Part shown: positions 16,130 through 26,162 of the stretch, in pieces
How the letters are laid out: every line of letters starts with the position of its first letter
Position numbering within the stretch: position 1 is the stretch's first letter
Assembly: GCF_035306585.1 (NCBI RefSeq)
Contig: NZ_DATGNU010000077.1
Coordinates: 1-64,000, forward strand
From: Galbibacter sp035306585
GTDB taxonomy: Bacteria; Bacteroidota; Bacteroidia; Flavobacteriales; Flavobacteriaceae
Reading direction: 5' to 3'
Length of the DNA: 64,000 nucleotides
Translations under genes and position numbers: made by a program
Notes under the pieces: generated by a model
Database searches by the model: none
Told to the model about the DNA's origin: nothing
Seen by the model: only the letters and a program-made list of their open reading frames with translations

Positions 16130-16399
16130 ATGCAGTTAATACGAACAATATTAATTATTATTCTAGTTTATTACGTGTTTAAAATTTTATCACGTTTGTT
16201 TGCGCCTTATTTAATGAAGTACGCTTCCAAGAAAATGAGCGAGAAGTTTGAACAGCAATACAAGGCTCAACAACAATATAAAAGAAATGGCTCACAATAC
16301 AAGGAAGGGGAAACCGTAATTGATAAAAAACCCAAATCAGCAAACTCAAATTCTTCAAATAAAGTTGGAGAATACATAGAATTTGAGGAAATTGAATAA
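16130..16399 (+). CDS. DUF4834 family small membrane protein
   Basis: 89 aa. One hydrophobic helix (about residues 4-30, IRTILIIILVYYVFKIL...) is followed by a polar Lys/Gln/Ser-rich region and an acidic end (EYIEFEEIE). The layout fits the DUF4834 family found next to YfhO genes in Bacteroidota. The function is unknown. It is the first gene of a four-gene run (DUF4834, YfhO, glycosyltransferase, flippase) and ends 17 bases before YfhO. A -7-like TATTTTTG at 16098-16105 precedes the ATG. Confidence 0.65.
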   Translation: MQLIRTILIIILVYYVFKILSRLFAPYLMKYASKKMSEKFEQQYKAQQQYKRNGSQYKEGETVIDKKPKSANSNSSNKVGEYIEFEEIE

Positions 16400-16416
16400 C
16401 TAAATCAATTTGTTAA

Positions 16417-18870
16417 ATGACTAACCAGTTAAGGAAAATACTACCACATAGTGTAGTATTTTTAATTTTTATATTGACTTCACTTATTTATTTTTCACCC
16501 GTTCTGCAGGGCAAGCAAATATTCCAAAGCGATATTGTTCAATATATTGGGATGGCCAAAGAACGTAATGACTTCAAGGAAAAAACAGGAGAGGAGTCCT
16601 ATTGGACCAATTCTGCATTTGGTGGTATGCCCACCTATCAGTTGGGTGCCAATTACCCTCATGATTATGTAAAAAAACTGGATAAAGTTATTCGCTTTTT
16701 ACCCAGACCAGCGGATTATTTGTTTTTATATTTTGTTGGGTTTTATGTATTGTTAATGGTCCTAAAAGTCGATTGGAAATTGGCCTTAATAGGATCTTTA
16801 GCCTTTGGATTCTCAACTTACTTAATCATTATTCTCGGAGTAGGACATAATGCCAAAGCCCATGCAATCGGCTATTTTGCTTTTGTACTGGCAGGAATAT
16901 TGTTAGTCTTTCAACGAAAATATATCACAGGATTCTTACTCACCGCATTTGCTTTGGCACTGGAGATTAATGCGAATCACTTCCAGATGACCTATTATTT
17001 AATGTTTTTGGTACTTATTATAGGGGTGACTTACTTGGTGATGGCCTACAGGGAAAAATGGCTGCCACGATTCTTTAAATCTGTCGGAATACTTCTTGTA
17101 GCTGTTTTGTTAGCAATTGGTACAAATGCGCCTAACCTATTAGCGACCCAGGAGTATGCACAATGGAGCACAAGGGGGCCAAGTGAACTTACGATCAATC
17201 CTGATGGAAGTCCTAAAGAAGATACTGCAGGACTTGATAAAGAATATATCACCCAATATAGTTATGGGCTTTTTGAATCTTTTAATTTACTTATCCCACG
17301 TCTTGTTGGGGGAGGAAACGATGAGGCTCTTAGTACTGATTCAAAGACGTATGATTTTCTAGTGGCCCAAGGGGTCGCTCCATCGCAGGCAAGAGATTTT
17401 GTTGAAAATCAAGCGGCCCATATGATGTATTGGGGAGATCAGCCAGGAGTAGCAGCCCCAGCTTATCTAGGTGCGGTTATTTTGCTATTATTTGTCATCG
17501 GTCTGGTACTTATTAAAGGACCAATAAAATGGTGGTTAGTGGCAGGTTGTATAGTGTCATTACTACTTTCCTGGGGTCATAATTTTAGTAGTCTCACGAA
17601 TTTTATGATTGATTACTTCCCGTTATATAACAAATTCAGAGCTATCACCTCCATTCAGGTTATCATCGAACTATGCGTACCTATTTTAGCGACCCTAGGA
17701 TTGAAAGAATTTTTAAATAAAAAGGTTGATTATAATCAGAAGATTAAAGCCTTGAAATGGGGGGGAATTGTTTGTTTAGGGATCATCTCAGCCATATTTC
17801 TACTCAAAGGTACTTTTGATTATTCTCATGTCAATGACGCATATTACCGCCAGCAATTTGATCAAATGGGATTATCCCAGCTTATGGGGAAAATTAAGGA
17901 GGACCGGATGGGGCTACTCACCTCGGATCTTATTCGAAATTTCTTACTCATAGGGATCGCTATTGCAGTGCTGTGGCTCTTTATTAAGAATAAACTTAAA
18001 ACCAATTTGTTGCTTATTGCAGTAGGAACCTTAATTCTAATTGATCTAGTGGGGGTCGATCGACACTATGTGAATCAAAAAGATTTTGTATCCGCACGAT
18101 ACTTAAGTCGCCCATTCCCACTAACGCCCACTGATGAACAAATCCTACAAGATAAAGGGCATTACAGAGTATATAACAGTCAGGAAGGACTCAACGGCGC
18201 CTCCACCTCGTATTATCATAAATCACTTGGTGGATACCATGCTGCAAAACCAAAAAGACTCTCTGACTTGGTTGAATATCAGCTAGCCAAAAACAACGTC
18301 GGGATTTTAAATATGCTCAATGTAAAGTACATCATCAGACCAGATGACCAAGGTCAATTGTATCCAGCCAACAATCCATATGCCAATGGCCCTGCATGGT
18401 TTGTACAGGAACTTAGAGCTGTGGAGAGTCCAGACCAGGAGATGGCAGCTTTGGATAGCATCAATACCAAAACAACTGCCGTTTTTGATCAAACTGAATT
18501 TGAGGATGTTTTACCAGCTCGTTTTAATGTCGATTCCACCGCACAGATTACGCTGAAATATTACAGCCCTAATGTACTGCTTTATGAGTCTTCAAACAAC
18601 AATAATGGATTAGCCGTATTTTCGGAGATGCATTACCCTTACGGGTGGAAAGTTACTATTGATGGTGAAGAAGTAGAACATTTTAGGGTCGATTACGCGC
18701 TAAGAGCTTTAAGAATTCCTTCAGGAGAACATGAAATTAAATTTGAATTTGATCCCCAGGTGGTCAAAACTGGAGCAGCTATAAGTCTTTCCAGTACAAT
18801 TGTATTATTTCTTTTACTGTTATCTGGTGTATACTTTAAGGTGAGAAAGGGAACCGAAAAGGTCGATTAA
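16417..18870 (+). CDS. YfhO family membrane protein
   Basis: 817 aa with a first transmembrane helix at about 11-30, about a dozen further hydrophobic helices to residue ~545, a C-terminal extracytoplasmic domain and a last helix near 785-805. The loop after helix 1 (QGKQIFQSDIVQYIGM) and FGGMPTYQLGANYPHD are typical of the YfhO/GT-C-like family. YfhO in Firmicutes helps glycosylate lipoteichoic acid, and GT-C enzymes use polyprenyl-phosphate sugars. In this organism a role in envelope glycan modification with the following glycosyltransferase and flippase is likely. Full length, no frameshift seen. Confidence 0.8.
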   Translation: MTNQLRKILPHSVVFLIFILTSLIYFSPVLQGKQIFQSDIVQYIGMAKERNDFKEKTGEESYWTNSAFGGMPTYQLGANYPHDYVKKLDKVIRFLPRPADYLFLYFVGFYVLLMVLKVDWKLALIGSLAFGFSTYLIIILGVGHNAKAHAIGYFAFVLAGILLVFQRKYITGFLLTAFALALEINANHFQMTYYLMFLVLIIGVTYLVMAYREKWLPRFFKSVGILLVAVLLAIGTNAPNLLATQEYAQWSTRGPSELTINPDGSPKEDTAGLDKEYITQYSYGLFESFNLLIPRLVGGGNDEALSTDSKTYDFLVAQGVAPSQARDFVENQAAHMMYWGDQPGVAAPAYLGAVILLLFVIGLVLIKGPIKWWLVAGCIVSLLLSWGHNFSSLTNFMIDYFPLYNKFRAITSIQVIIELCVPILATLGLKEFLNKKVDYNQKIKALKWGGIVCLGIISAIFLLKGTFDYSHVNDAYYRQQFDQMGLSQLMGKIKEDRMGLLTSDLIRNFLLIGIAIAVLWLFIKNKLKTNLLLIAVGTLILIDLVGVDRHYVNQKDFVSARYLSRPFPLTPTDEQILQDKGHYRVYNSQEGLNGASTSYYHKSLGGYHAAKPKRLSDLVEYQLAKNNVGILNMLNVKYIIRPDDQGQLYPANNPYANGPAWFVQELRAVESPDQEMAALDSINTKTTAVFDQTEFEDVLPARFNVDSTAQITLKYYSPNVLLYESSNNNNGLAVFSEMHYPYGWKVTIDGEEVEHFRVDYALRALRIPSGEHEIKFEFDPQVVKTGAAISLSSTIVLFLLLLSGVYFKVRKGTEKVD

Positions 18871-18905
18871 GCGCTAATTAGGAGAAATTATTTATTACTT
18901 TTGTT

Positions 18906-20183
18906 ATGGATAAAGTTTTAATTATAACGTATTATTGGCCGCCTGCAGGAGGGCCAGGAGTACAGCGTTGGTTAAACTTTATAAAATTCTTGGCGGAATT
19001 CAACAAACAAGTGGTCGTTTATATTCCTGAAAACCCTAACTATCCATTTAAGGATGAGAGCTTTTTAAGTGAGGTACCTAGTACGATCACCATCCTAAAA
19101 AAACCAATCATAGAACCGTATAAATGGGCTTCGATATTTTCGTCTTCAAAAACCGCACAAATCAGTAAAGGGATAATCACCACTAAAAAACAATCTTGGA
19201 TCGAGCGTGCGATGCTTTGGATAAGAGGTAATTTTTTTATTCCTGATGCTCGTGTATTGTGGGTGAAGCCTTCCGTTAAATTTTTAAGGGATTATATAAG
19301 TAAACACCATATAAAGACTATTGTAACAACAGGTCCTCCACATAGTCTGCATCTGATAGGTTTAAACCTAAAACAACGCAATGAACAGTTGCGTTGGATC
19401 GCAGATTTTAGAGATCCGTGGACCACAATAGGGTACCATTCAGAATTAAAACTCCTTAGAGTCTCTGAAGAAAAACATCAGAATTTGGAAGCGACCGTTT
19501 TACAAATGGCTGATAAAATTATTACCACAAGTCCTACCACTAAAAAGGAATTTGAGCAAAAAACCTCAAAGCCAATCAAGGTGATTACCAATGGATATCT
19601 AGATTACCCATCGCAGCCGATAGCCTTAACGGAGAAATTCAGTATTTCGCATATCGGATCGCTTTTAAGTGGTAGAAACCCAAAAGTATTATGGGAAACC
19701 CTCGCTCAGATTTGTAACGAGCATCCTGAATTTTCAAATGATTTAGAATTGATATTGGCCGGCACTGTGAGTGATCAAGTAATTGAAAGTATCAAGGCAT
19801 CTGGTCTGGAAAAAGCAGTGCATTTGAAGGGATATTTGGATCACCAGCAGGCCATAGCTCTTCAGCGAAGTTCTCAGCTGCTTTTACTTATAGAAATTGA
19901 TGCAGATAAGACCAGGGGAATTATACCTGGGAAGTTTTTTGAATACATGGCAGCTAAAAGGCCTATTTTGGCGTTAGGGCCACGTGGTTGGGATGTAGCC
20001 AAATTAATTAAACAAACTCAAACAGGACGTTTTTTTAACTATGAACAACGGAAACAACTCAAAGACTATATCCTGGAGGCTTACATGGACTACAAGAATA
20101 ATAATTTACAGGTGTGTTCTAAAGGAATAGAGGCCTTTCACAGAAAGGAATTAACCAAAGCATTACTTGAATTTATAAGCTGA
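18906..20183 (+). CDS. Glycosyltransferase family 4 protein
   Basis: 425 aa, GT-B fold. The N-terminal domain opens with ITYYWPPAGGPGVQRW, the Gly-rich loop of GT4 enzymes, and the C-terminal domain contains HIGSLLSGRNPKVLWE, LILAGTVSD and GIIPGKFFEYMAAKRPILALG with the conserved E-x7-E-like region that binds nucleotide sugar. It transfers an activated sugar to a lipid-linked or surface glycan. Acceptor and sugar are unknown. It is 35 bases after YfhO, and its stop overlaps the start of the flippase gene by one base (TGATG), so the two are translationally coupled. Confidence 0.85.
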   Translation: MDKVLIITYYWPPAGGPGVQRWLNFIKFLAEFNKQVVVYIPENPNYPFKDESFLSEVPSTITILKKPIIEPYKWASIFSSSKTAQISKGIITTKKQSWIERAMLWIRGNFFIPDARVLWVKPSVKFLRDYISKHHIKTIVTTGPPHSLHLIGLNLKQRNEQLRWIADFRDPWTTIGYHSELKLLRVSEEKHQNLEATVLQMADKIITTSPTTKKEFEQKTSKPIKVITNGYLDYPSQPIALTEKFSISHIGSLLSGRNPKVLWETLAQICNEHPEFSNDLELILAGTVSDQVIESIKASGLEKAVHLKGYLDHQQAIALQRSSQLLLLIEIDADKTRGIIPGKFFEYMAAKRPILALGPRGWDVAKLIKQTQTGRFFNYEQRKQLKDYILEAYMDYKNNNLQVCSKGIEAFHRKELTKALLEFIS

Positions 20184-21649
20184 TGGGGATTGTTGCAAGC
20201 CAAACTATAAAAAATACCCTAGTTACCTATTTTGGATTTGTAATAGGTGCCATAAATACGTTGTTCCTATATACTAATTTTTTGACCCCAACCTATTACG
20301 GGGTTGTTGGTTACTTACTTTCAGCCAGTACCATAATGATGCCTATTTTAGCTTTTGGAACACAGAATACGCTCATTAAGTATTTTAGTTTTTATAAAGA
20401 TCAGAGCCAGAAAAATGCCTTTACTGGACTTGTCTTCCTATTACCTGTATTAATTGCGATTCCAGCAGCCATTATTGGTTGTATTGGCTATGGCTGGATT
20501 GTAGATATTGTCGCTTCAAAGAATCATATTCTTGTGCCCTATGTGTGGACTATCGTTGTGCTGGCTTTTTTTATGGCTTATTTTGAGCTATTTTATGCCT
20601 GGGCTAAGGTGCATTTAAAGTCCGTCTATGGAAACCTCCTCAAGGAGGTATATCATCGGGTTATGATAATGGTTTTACTCCTTGGTGTAAGTTTGGAGTT
20701 ATATCCTGTTGAGACTTTTATATATTTATTAATGGCCGTTTATGGATCGCGATTGGTCCTTATGGCCATTGCAGCGATTTGGATAAAGAAACCTACTATT
20801 GCATGGTTTTTACCTAATAATTATAAAGAAGTGCTTCATTATTCTTTACTAATTATACTTACTGGTTCTATCGCAGTTGTTCTTCTAGATATCGATAAAG
20901 TAATGCTCGGCCAATTTATGAGCATTGATAACATAGCCTATTACAATGTAGCGGTATTTATGGCGGTGGTCATTGCGGTTCCTGCCAGAGCGATGCATCA
21001 AATCACCTATCCTATTACTAGTAAATTTATCAATTCAAATAATATGAATGAACTAGCGGTGCTCTATAAAAAAAGTTCTATTAACTTGTATTTGGTAGCA
21101 GGAGGAATTTTTTTGTTGGTCACCTTGAACGTGAATGCGTTGTATGAGTTACTTCCTCCAAATTATGAGCAAGGGGTGATGGTGGTTTTTTTAATAGGGC
21201 TTGCCAAGGTCTTTGATAATCTTATGGGAAATAACAATGCCATAATTTTTAATTCGGATTATTATCGAATAGTGCTTTTCTTTGGGTTGCTATTAGCAGG
21301 TCTAACGGTATGCTTGAATATTATTTTTATACCGGTTTGGGGATTAAACGGTGCTGCTTTTGCCACCTTGTTGTCTTTTATAATTTACAACTCGACAAAA
21401 CTTATTTTTGTATATCGTAAACTAGGGATCCACCCTTTTACAAAGGCAACCCTTAATACCACTATGGTGCTGGTGGTGATCTTTGTACTATTTTTCTGGT
21501 GGGACTTTGATTTTCATCCCTTGATTAGTATTCTTTTAAAATCTATTCTTATCGGCTTGTTGTTCGCTTTGGGAATTTATTTATTAAACCTATCAGAGGA
21601 TATCACGGCCATGATCCATGGTTTTAAAAGGAAATATCTTAAAAAGTAA
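20183..21649 (+). CDS. Polysaccharide flippase (Wzx/MATE-type)
   Basis: 488 aa with 12-14 predicted transmembrane helices through the whole sequence. It begins ASQTIKNTLVTYFGFVIGAINTLFLY, the usual start of the polysaccharide biosynthesis/oligosaccharide flippase family, and includes LDIDKVMLGQFMS, conserved in this group. Such proteins move lipid-linked sugars across the inner membrane. Its start overlaps the glycosyltransferase stop by one base, so the two probably act on the same glycan. It ends at a shared terminator facing the Ser/Arg-rich protein gene. Confidence 0.85.
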   Translation: MGIVASQTIKNTLVTYFGFVIGAINTLFLYTNFLTPTYYGVVGYLLSASTIMMPILAFGTQNTLIKYFSFYKDQSQKNAFTGLVFLLPVLIAIPAAIIGCIGYGWIVDIVASKNHILVPYVWTIVVLAFFMAYFELFYAWAKVHLKSVYGNLLKEVYHRVMIMVLLLGVSLELYPVETFIYLLMAVYGSRLVLMAIAAIWIKKPTIAWFLPNNYKEVLHYSLLIILTGSIAVVLLDIDKVMLGQFMSIDNIAYYNVAVFMAVVIAVPARAMHQITYPITSKFINSNNMNELAVLYKKSSINLYLVAGGIFLLVTLNVNALYELLPPNYEQGVMVVFLIGLAKVFDNLMGNNNAIIFNSDYYRIVLFFGLLLAGLTVCLNIIFIPVWGLNGAAFATLLSFIIYNSTKLIFVYRKLGIHPFTKATLNTTMVLVVIFVLFFWWDFDFHPLISILLKSILIGLLFALGIYLLNLSEDITAMIHGFKRKYLKK

Positions 21650-21682
21650 AAATCCGCAGGTAAAATTACCCACGGACTTTTC
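21649..21682. terminator. Bidirectional intrinsic terminator
   Basis: TCCG-GGTA (21653-21662) pairs with TACC-CGGA (21667-21676), with A residues before and T residues after, between two convergent genes. Confidence 0.65.
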
Positions 21683-21713
21683 CTATTTAACGAACGATTT
21701 AATTTATACCTTT

Positions 21714-22856
21714 CTATCTTACTCCTCTAGAATTACTTCTACTTGATCTGGCAGTAGGAGCAGATCTGTTTGATGAGGAATTTGAACTTCTATATGTTTT
21801 ACTCGAGGCGTTTCTACTACTTCTTTCAATTGTAGCCTTTGGTCGAGCTGCTCTTGAGGTACTAAGACTATTTACCTGCACTGGACTTCTTTTCGATACA
21901 GTAGTAGTCTGAACCTTTTGTCTAGGTACACTTTTAGTTTGTACTGCATTTCTATTTGATGCATTGGAACTACGAATGGCTCTATTTACCGACTTAGAAG
22001 GTTGATACTTTACAGCCCTTGAACTTCTTACAGAGTTAGAAGTGTTATCCCGAGAGGCTCTCGCGGAGGAACGATTAATATTCCCATGATTTGCACCTCT
22101 ACTTACTCTACTGGTATTCCTAGGCGAGACACTATTTTCACTTCTTGCTCGAATACTTCTAGTAATGGCAGCATCATTTCTTCTACTTACTCTTTTATCA
22201 TTCTCATAAATACTTCTTCTTGAGTTATTGCCTTTATGATGATATGTTTTTCCAACGCTAACATACGATCTTCGATGGTTGTTCCTATAAGGCTTATAGT
22301 ATGTATATCGTTCTGGAACATAGTACTTTCTATAAGGTCTATAATTTACCATACAAAATGCAGGGCTTGGTCTTCTAAAATACCTGTGGAACGGTCTGTG
22401 GACATAAACTCTATTGTACCCGTTTATAAAGCCAGTATAATGGCTAAATATACCATGGGCATTGAAATAGATGTGCATTCCACCAATTCGCCTTAAATAG
22501 TTCCCGTTATAAAGAATATTGATATTACCAATTCGTGTTACACGTCCATAGAAATCATAATAGATAGGCGTGTTTTCAATCTGTATAACTGCACCATATG
22601 CATCGTACTGTACATAAGGATCATAGGCATATCCAGAGTTAAAAGTAATGCTCACATTTCCTGTATGAACTCCTGCAGTAATTCTTGGAGTATCAATATA
22701 AAAATCGAACTCCCCATCAGGATACACTGAAAAGTTGATTCCGTTTTCTACGAAGATAAAGGAATTCCCATATCCTCTTATACTGCTTTGTGTGGAGGCA
22801 AAACTATTTTGACCACCAAAAACAAGTGCTATCAGTAATATAAATAATTGTTTCAT
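21714..22856 (-). CDS. Secreted Ser/Arg-rich low-complexity protein, function unknown
   Basis: 380 aa. A signal peptide (residues 1-20, ending SFAS) is followed by a beta-rich domain of about 120 residues with short repeats around YDFYGRVTRIGNINILYNG and YLRRIGGMHIYFNAHG, then a Tyr/His/Arg-rich stretch (YRPYRKYYVPERYTYYKPY). The last about 180 residues are mainly Ser, Arg, Asn and Ala with many SR/RSS pairs. The tail is very basic and probably disordered. There is no type IX C-terminal signal. Basic secreted tails may bind DNA, polysaccharide or cell wall; the sequence does not show which. Frame intact, transcribed alone. Confidence 0.7.
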   Translation of the reverse strand: MKQLFILLIALVFGGQNSFASTQSSIRGYGNSFIFVENGINFSVYPDGEFDFYIDTPRITAGVHTGNVSITFNSGYAYDPYVQYDAYGAVIQIENTPIYYDFYGRVTRIGNINILYNGNYLRRIGGMHIYFNAHGIFSHYTGFINGYNRVYVHRPFHRYFRRPSPAFCMVNYRPYRKYYVPERYTYYKPYRNNHRRSYVSVGKTYHHKGNNSRRSIYENDKRVSRRNDAAITRSIRARSENSVSPRNTSRVSRGANHGNINRSSARASRDNTSNSVRSSRAVKYQPSKSVNRAIRSSNASNRNAVQTKSVPRQKVQTTTVSKRSPVQVNSLSTSRAARPKATIERSSRNASSKTYRSSNSSSNRSAPTARSSRSNSRGVR

Positions 22857-23222
22857 GACTAAAGGTTTTGATTCAACAATGTTTTGGTTTTCATATTTTT
22901 TGGTCGGTCTTGCTAGTGTAAGCTCAAACTATGTGCCATAAATTAGCTTAATTCAAAAAATAGCCCATAACATACTGTAAATCAGTGTTTATAATCTTTA
23001 AAAAAATGCTATGTCTCATTCGGAAAATGTTAGATAAGTTATTTTTACAAAAAAAACCCTGAACAAACTTTACGCTGTATCAGGGTTTTCTTAACTAACC
23101 AACCAAAAAAATTATCATGAATTTTCTAGACTATAAAAGACAAATAGTATGCCAAAGTAAATGATCAATTAACTTTAGCACCACCCTTTGGGTTAAAGTA
23201 TGTACAAATTGCGCTTTGGTAA
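22857..23222. other. 366-base intergenic region between uvrA and the Ser/Arg-rich gene
   Basis: AT-rich. Contains the terminator at 23053-23089 and then a sequence ACTAACCAACCAA followed by a 15-codon frame at 23117-23164 (MNFLDYKRQIV...). That frame is too short to call, but the leader-like sequence before it resembles a 5' UTR. Nothing else seen. Confidence 0.4.
23053..23089. terminator. Bidirectional intrinsic terminator (AAAACCCTGA/TCAGGGTTTT)
   Basis: 10-bp perfect stem 23053-23062 / 23080-23089 with A and T runs on either side. The same stem core recurs at 39363-39400. On the minus strand it lies 130 bases after the uvrA stop and probably ends that transcript. Confidence 0.7.
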
Positions 23223-26009
23223 TTATGGTGAGTTTAATTTGTCTTTTAAATACTGCCCTGTGTAACTTTCTTTGATGTTACTTAATTGTTCGGGTGTCCC
23301 ACTACCCATGAGATAACCTCCGTTTTCACCTCCTTTAGGCCCTAAATCAATGATGTGATCCGCACATTTTATAAGATCCAAATTGTGTTCAATAACAATA
23401 ATGGAATGTCCGTTATCCAATAAAGCATTGAATGATTTAAGAAGTTTTTTAATATCGTGGAAATGAAGTCCTGTGGTAGGTTCATCAAATATAAATAAGG
23501 TTTTTGTGGTCGTGCTTCCTTTTATGAGGAAGGAAGCGAGTTTAATACGCTGTGCCTCACCTCCAGAGAGGGTAGAGGAGGACTGCCCCATTGTAACGTA
23601 CCCGAGCCCTACATCCTGTAGTGATTGTAATTTTGAAATGATCTTTTTTTGCTTGTGATTTGAGAAGAATTCAATAGCTTGGTCAATGGTCATATTGAGA
23701 ATATCATCAATATTCTTATCCTGGAATTTTACCTCCAATACTTCCTTTTTAAATCGTTTTCCAGCACATGTCTCACATTCCAGATGAACATCTGCCATAA
23801 ACTGCATCTCGATGGTGACTTCTCCTTCTCCTTTACAAGTTTCGCAACGTCCTGCATCTATATTAAAAGAGAAATGTTTGGGCTGATAGCCTCTGATTTT
23901 AGAAAGTTTTTGTTTAGCAAACAAGTTTCTAATATCGTCATAGGCCTTGATGTATGTTACCGGATTAGACCTTGAGGAGCGTCCTATTGGATTCTGATCC
24001 ACAAAATCAACAGCGCCAAGGTTGGAGAAATCACCACTGATACTTGAGAATTGGCCAGATTTCTCACCATAGCCTCCAGTGGCTTTTAATATGGCTGGAT
24101 AAACAATCTTTTTCACCAAGGTTGTCTTTCCACTCCCAGAGAGTCCAGTAACTACTGTTAGCGCATTGAGAGGAAATTCCACGTCAATGTTTTTTAGATT
24201 ATGCTCACGCGCACCTTTAATAATGATGGAGTTCTTTGAGGTTCTTCTCTTTTCAGGAATTGCTATTTGATCCTTTCCATTTAGGTAGTTGGCCGTTAGG
24301 GTATCCAATCTTATAAGCTCCTCATACGAACCAGTCCCGACAACTTCTCCACCATGTGTTCCTGCTTCTGGTCCTATATCAATGATCTGATCTGCAGCTT
24401 TCATGATATCTTCATCATGTTCGACCACAATTACTGTATTGCCGAGATCTCTTAATTGTTTTAAAACACCAATAAGGTTTTCTGTGTCTTTTGGATGTAA
24501 TCCGATGCTAGGTTCATCCAGTATATACATTGAGCCTACCAAGCTACTTCCAAGGGAAGTGGCCAGATTTATACGTTGTGATTCTCCTCCTGACAAACTA
24601 TTAGACTTGCGATTTAGACTCAGGTAGTTTAGGCCAACATTGTTTAAGAATTCTAATCTTGTATTAATTTCTTTAAGCAAACGACTGGCAATTTCCTCCT
24701 GGTGAACATCAAGTTTAAGAGCGTTAAAGTGTTCTTGCAATTTAGTGATAGGAATATTTACAAGGTCGGATATGGTTTTATCCCCAACCCGAACATAATT
24801 GGCTTCTTTACGAAGTCTTAGTCCTCTACACTCCGTACACCTGGTTTTTCCTCTATAGCGAGATAGCATTACTCGATTTTGAATCTTGTAGCTTTTATCT
24901 TCCAATTCTTTGAAAAAAGCAGTGAGTCCAGTAAAGTATTTATTTCCTTCCCAGACCAATGATTTTTGTTCCTCGGAAAGTTCAAACCAAGGTTTATGTA
25001 TCGGGAAGTCAAATTTATAGGCGTTGTTAACCAATTGATCCCTATACCAACTCATGCTTTCACCTCTCCATGGAAATATGGCATTTTCAAATATTGATAA
25101 GGAAGTATTAGGTACAATGAGATCTTCATCTAATCCGATCATATCGCCGTACCCTTCACAACTAGGACAAGCACCATAAGGGTTGTTAAAGCTAAACAAA
25201 TGCGTATTGGGTTCTAAGAATTCAATACCGTCCATTTCAAACTTAGTACTGAATACTACTTGCTCAGAGGTCCTGAGATCTTCAATAGTACAGATTCCTT
25301 TTCCTTCAAAAAAAGCCGTATCTACCGCATCTGCCAGACGGTTATAAAAGTCTTCATCATCTTTAACAATAATACGATCCACTACTAAGGAGAAGTTGTG
25401 ATCGATTTCCTTGTCTATATCACTGATGCGATGTACTTTCCCTTGATACTTTATTCTCGCATATCCTTGTAAAGATAGAATTTCTAAGGTTTTCAAAACA
25501 CTTCTTTCTTTGGGAATGTGTACTGGTGCAAGTAAGAGTAGTTTACTCCCTATCTCAAATGTTTTTACATAATCCAAGACATCAGATACTTGATGTTTTT
25601 TTACTTCTTTTCCGGAGATAGGAGAGTAGGTTTTACCTATTCGAGCATACAACAACTTTAAGTAATCATATATCTCAGTACTAGTTCCAACAGTTGATCT
25701 GGGATTGGTGGAGTTCACCTTTTGTTCAATTGCAATAGCTGGTGCAATTCCTTTGATGTAGTCTACCTTTGGTTTGTCGAGCCTACCTAGAAACTGTCGA
25801 GCGTAGGAAGAAAGACTCTCTACGTAACGCCTTTGACCTTCTGCATATAAGGTATCAAAGGCTAATGAAGACTTGCCACTACCAGATAAGCCCGTTATCA
25901 CTACGAGCTTATTTCTTGGAATGACGACATTGATATCCTTCAAATTGTGGAGTTTTGCTCCTTTTATAATGATGCTATCCTTGGGATTAACTTTAGAAAT
26001 ATCTATCAT
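23223..26009 (-). CDS. uvrA: Excinuclease ABC subunit A
   Basis: 928 aa, the usual size of UvrA, the DNA-damage sensor of nucleotide excision repair. It has two ABC modules: Walker A GLSGSGKSSL near residue 40 and GLSGSGKTTL in the second half, with ABC signatures SLSGGESQRI and TLSGGEAQRI. Two zinc-finger regions are visible (ACPSCEGYGD with CTECRG, and RCETCKGEGE with ECETCAGKRF). The N-terminal start MIDISKVNPKDSIIIKGAK is consistent with Bacteroidota UvrA. The gene is alone and divergent from the ECF sigma gene; a -7-like TATCTTTG (minus) is at 26026-26033. Confidence 0.97.
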   Translation of the reverse strand: MIDISKVNPKDSIIIKGAKLHNLKDINVVIPRNKLVVITGLSGSGKSSLAFDTLYAEGQRRYVESLSSYARQFLGRLDKPKVDYIKGIAPAIAIEQKVNSTNPRSTVGTSTEIYDYLKLLYARIGKTYSPISGKEVKKHQVSDVLDYVKTFEIGSKLLLLAPVHIPKERSVLKTLEILSLQGYARIKYQGKVHRISDIDKEIDHNFSLVVDRIIVKDDEDFYNRLADAVDTAFFEGKGICTIEDLRTSEQVVFSTKFEMDGIEFLEPNTHLFSFNNPYGACPSCEGYGDMIGLDEDLIVPNTSLSIFENAIFPWRGESMSWYRDQLVNNAYKFDFPIHKPWFELSEEQKSLVWEGNKYFTGLTAFFKELEDKSYKIQNRVMLSRYRGKTRCTECRGLRLRKEANYVRVGDKTISDLVNIPITKLQEHFNALKLDVHQEEIASRLLKEINTRLEFLNNVGLNYLSLNRKSNSLSGGESQRINLATSLGSSLVGSMYILDEPSIGLHPKDTENLIGVLKQLRDLGNTVIVVEHDEDIMKAADQIIDIGPEAGTHGGEVVGTGSYEELIRLDTLTANYLNGKDQIAIPEKRRTSKNSIIIKGAREHNLKNIDVEFPLNALTVVTGLSGSGKTTLVKKIVYPAILKATGGYGEKSGQFSSISGDFSNLGAVDFVDQNPIGRSSRSNPVTYIKAYDDIRNLFAKQKLSKIRGYQPKHFSFNIDAGRCETCKGEGEVTIEMQFMADVHLECETCAGKRFKKEVLEVKFQDKNIDDILNMTIDQAIEFFSNHKQKKIISKLQSLQDVGLGYVTMGQSSSTLSGGEAQRIKLASFLIKGSTTTKTLFIFDEPTTGLHFHDIKKLLKSFNALLDNGHSIIVIEHNLDLIKCADHIIDLGPKGGENGGYLMGSGTPEQLSNIKESYTGQYLKDKLNSP

Positions 26010-26100
26010 AAGAAAACATAAATTACAAAGATAACAATCTAATTTGAGCTAGATTGCGCGTGGCAATTATTAAATGTAAGTTAATTTTTGAATTTAAATC

Positions 26101-26132
26101 TTGCATATTCTTCAATAATTATAGTATATTTG
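26101..26132 (+). promoter_or_regulatory. Promoter of the ECF sigma gene
   Basis: TTG (26101-26103), 21-base spacer, TATATTTG (26125-26132): a full match to the Bacteroidota vegetative promoter. It predicts a 5' UTR of about 110 bases before the ATG at 26250. Confidence 0.65.
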
Positions 26133-26162
26133 ACATGAATAATTAAATCAAAAGCCTATAGT

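Noticed and set aside
23117..23164. 15-codon frame after the terminator upstream of uvrA's 3' end
   Set aside because: No support beyond a leader-like sequence; mentioned in the intergenic entry only.
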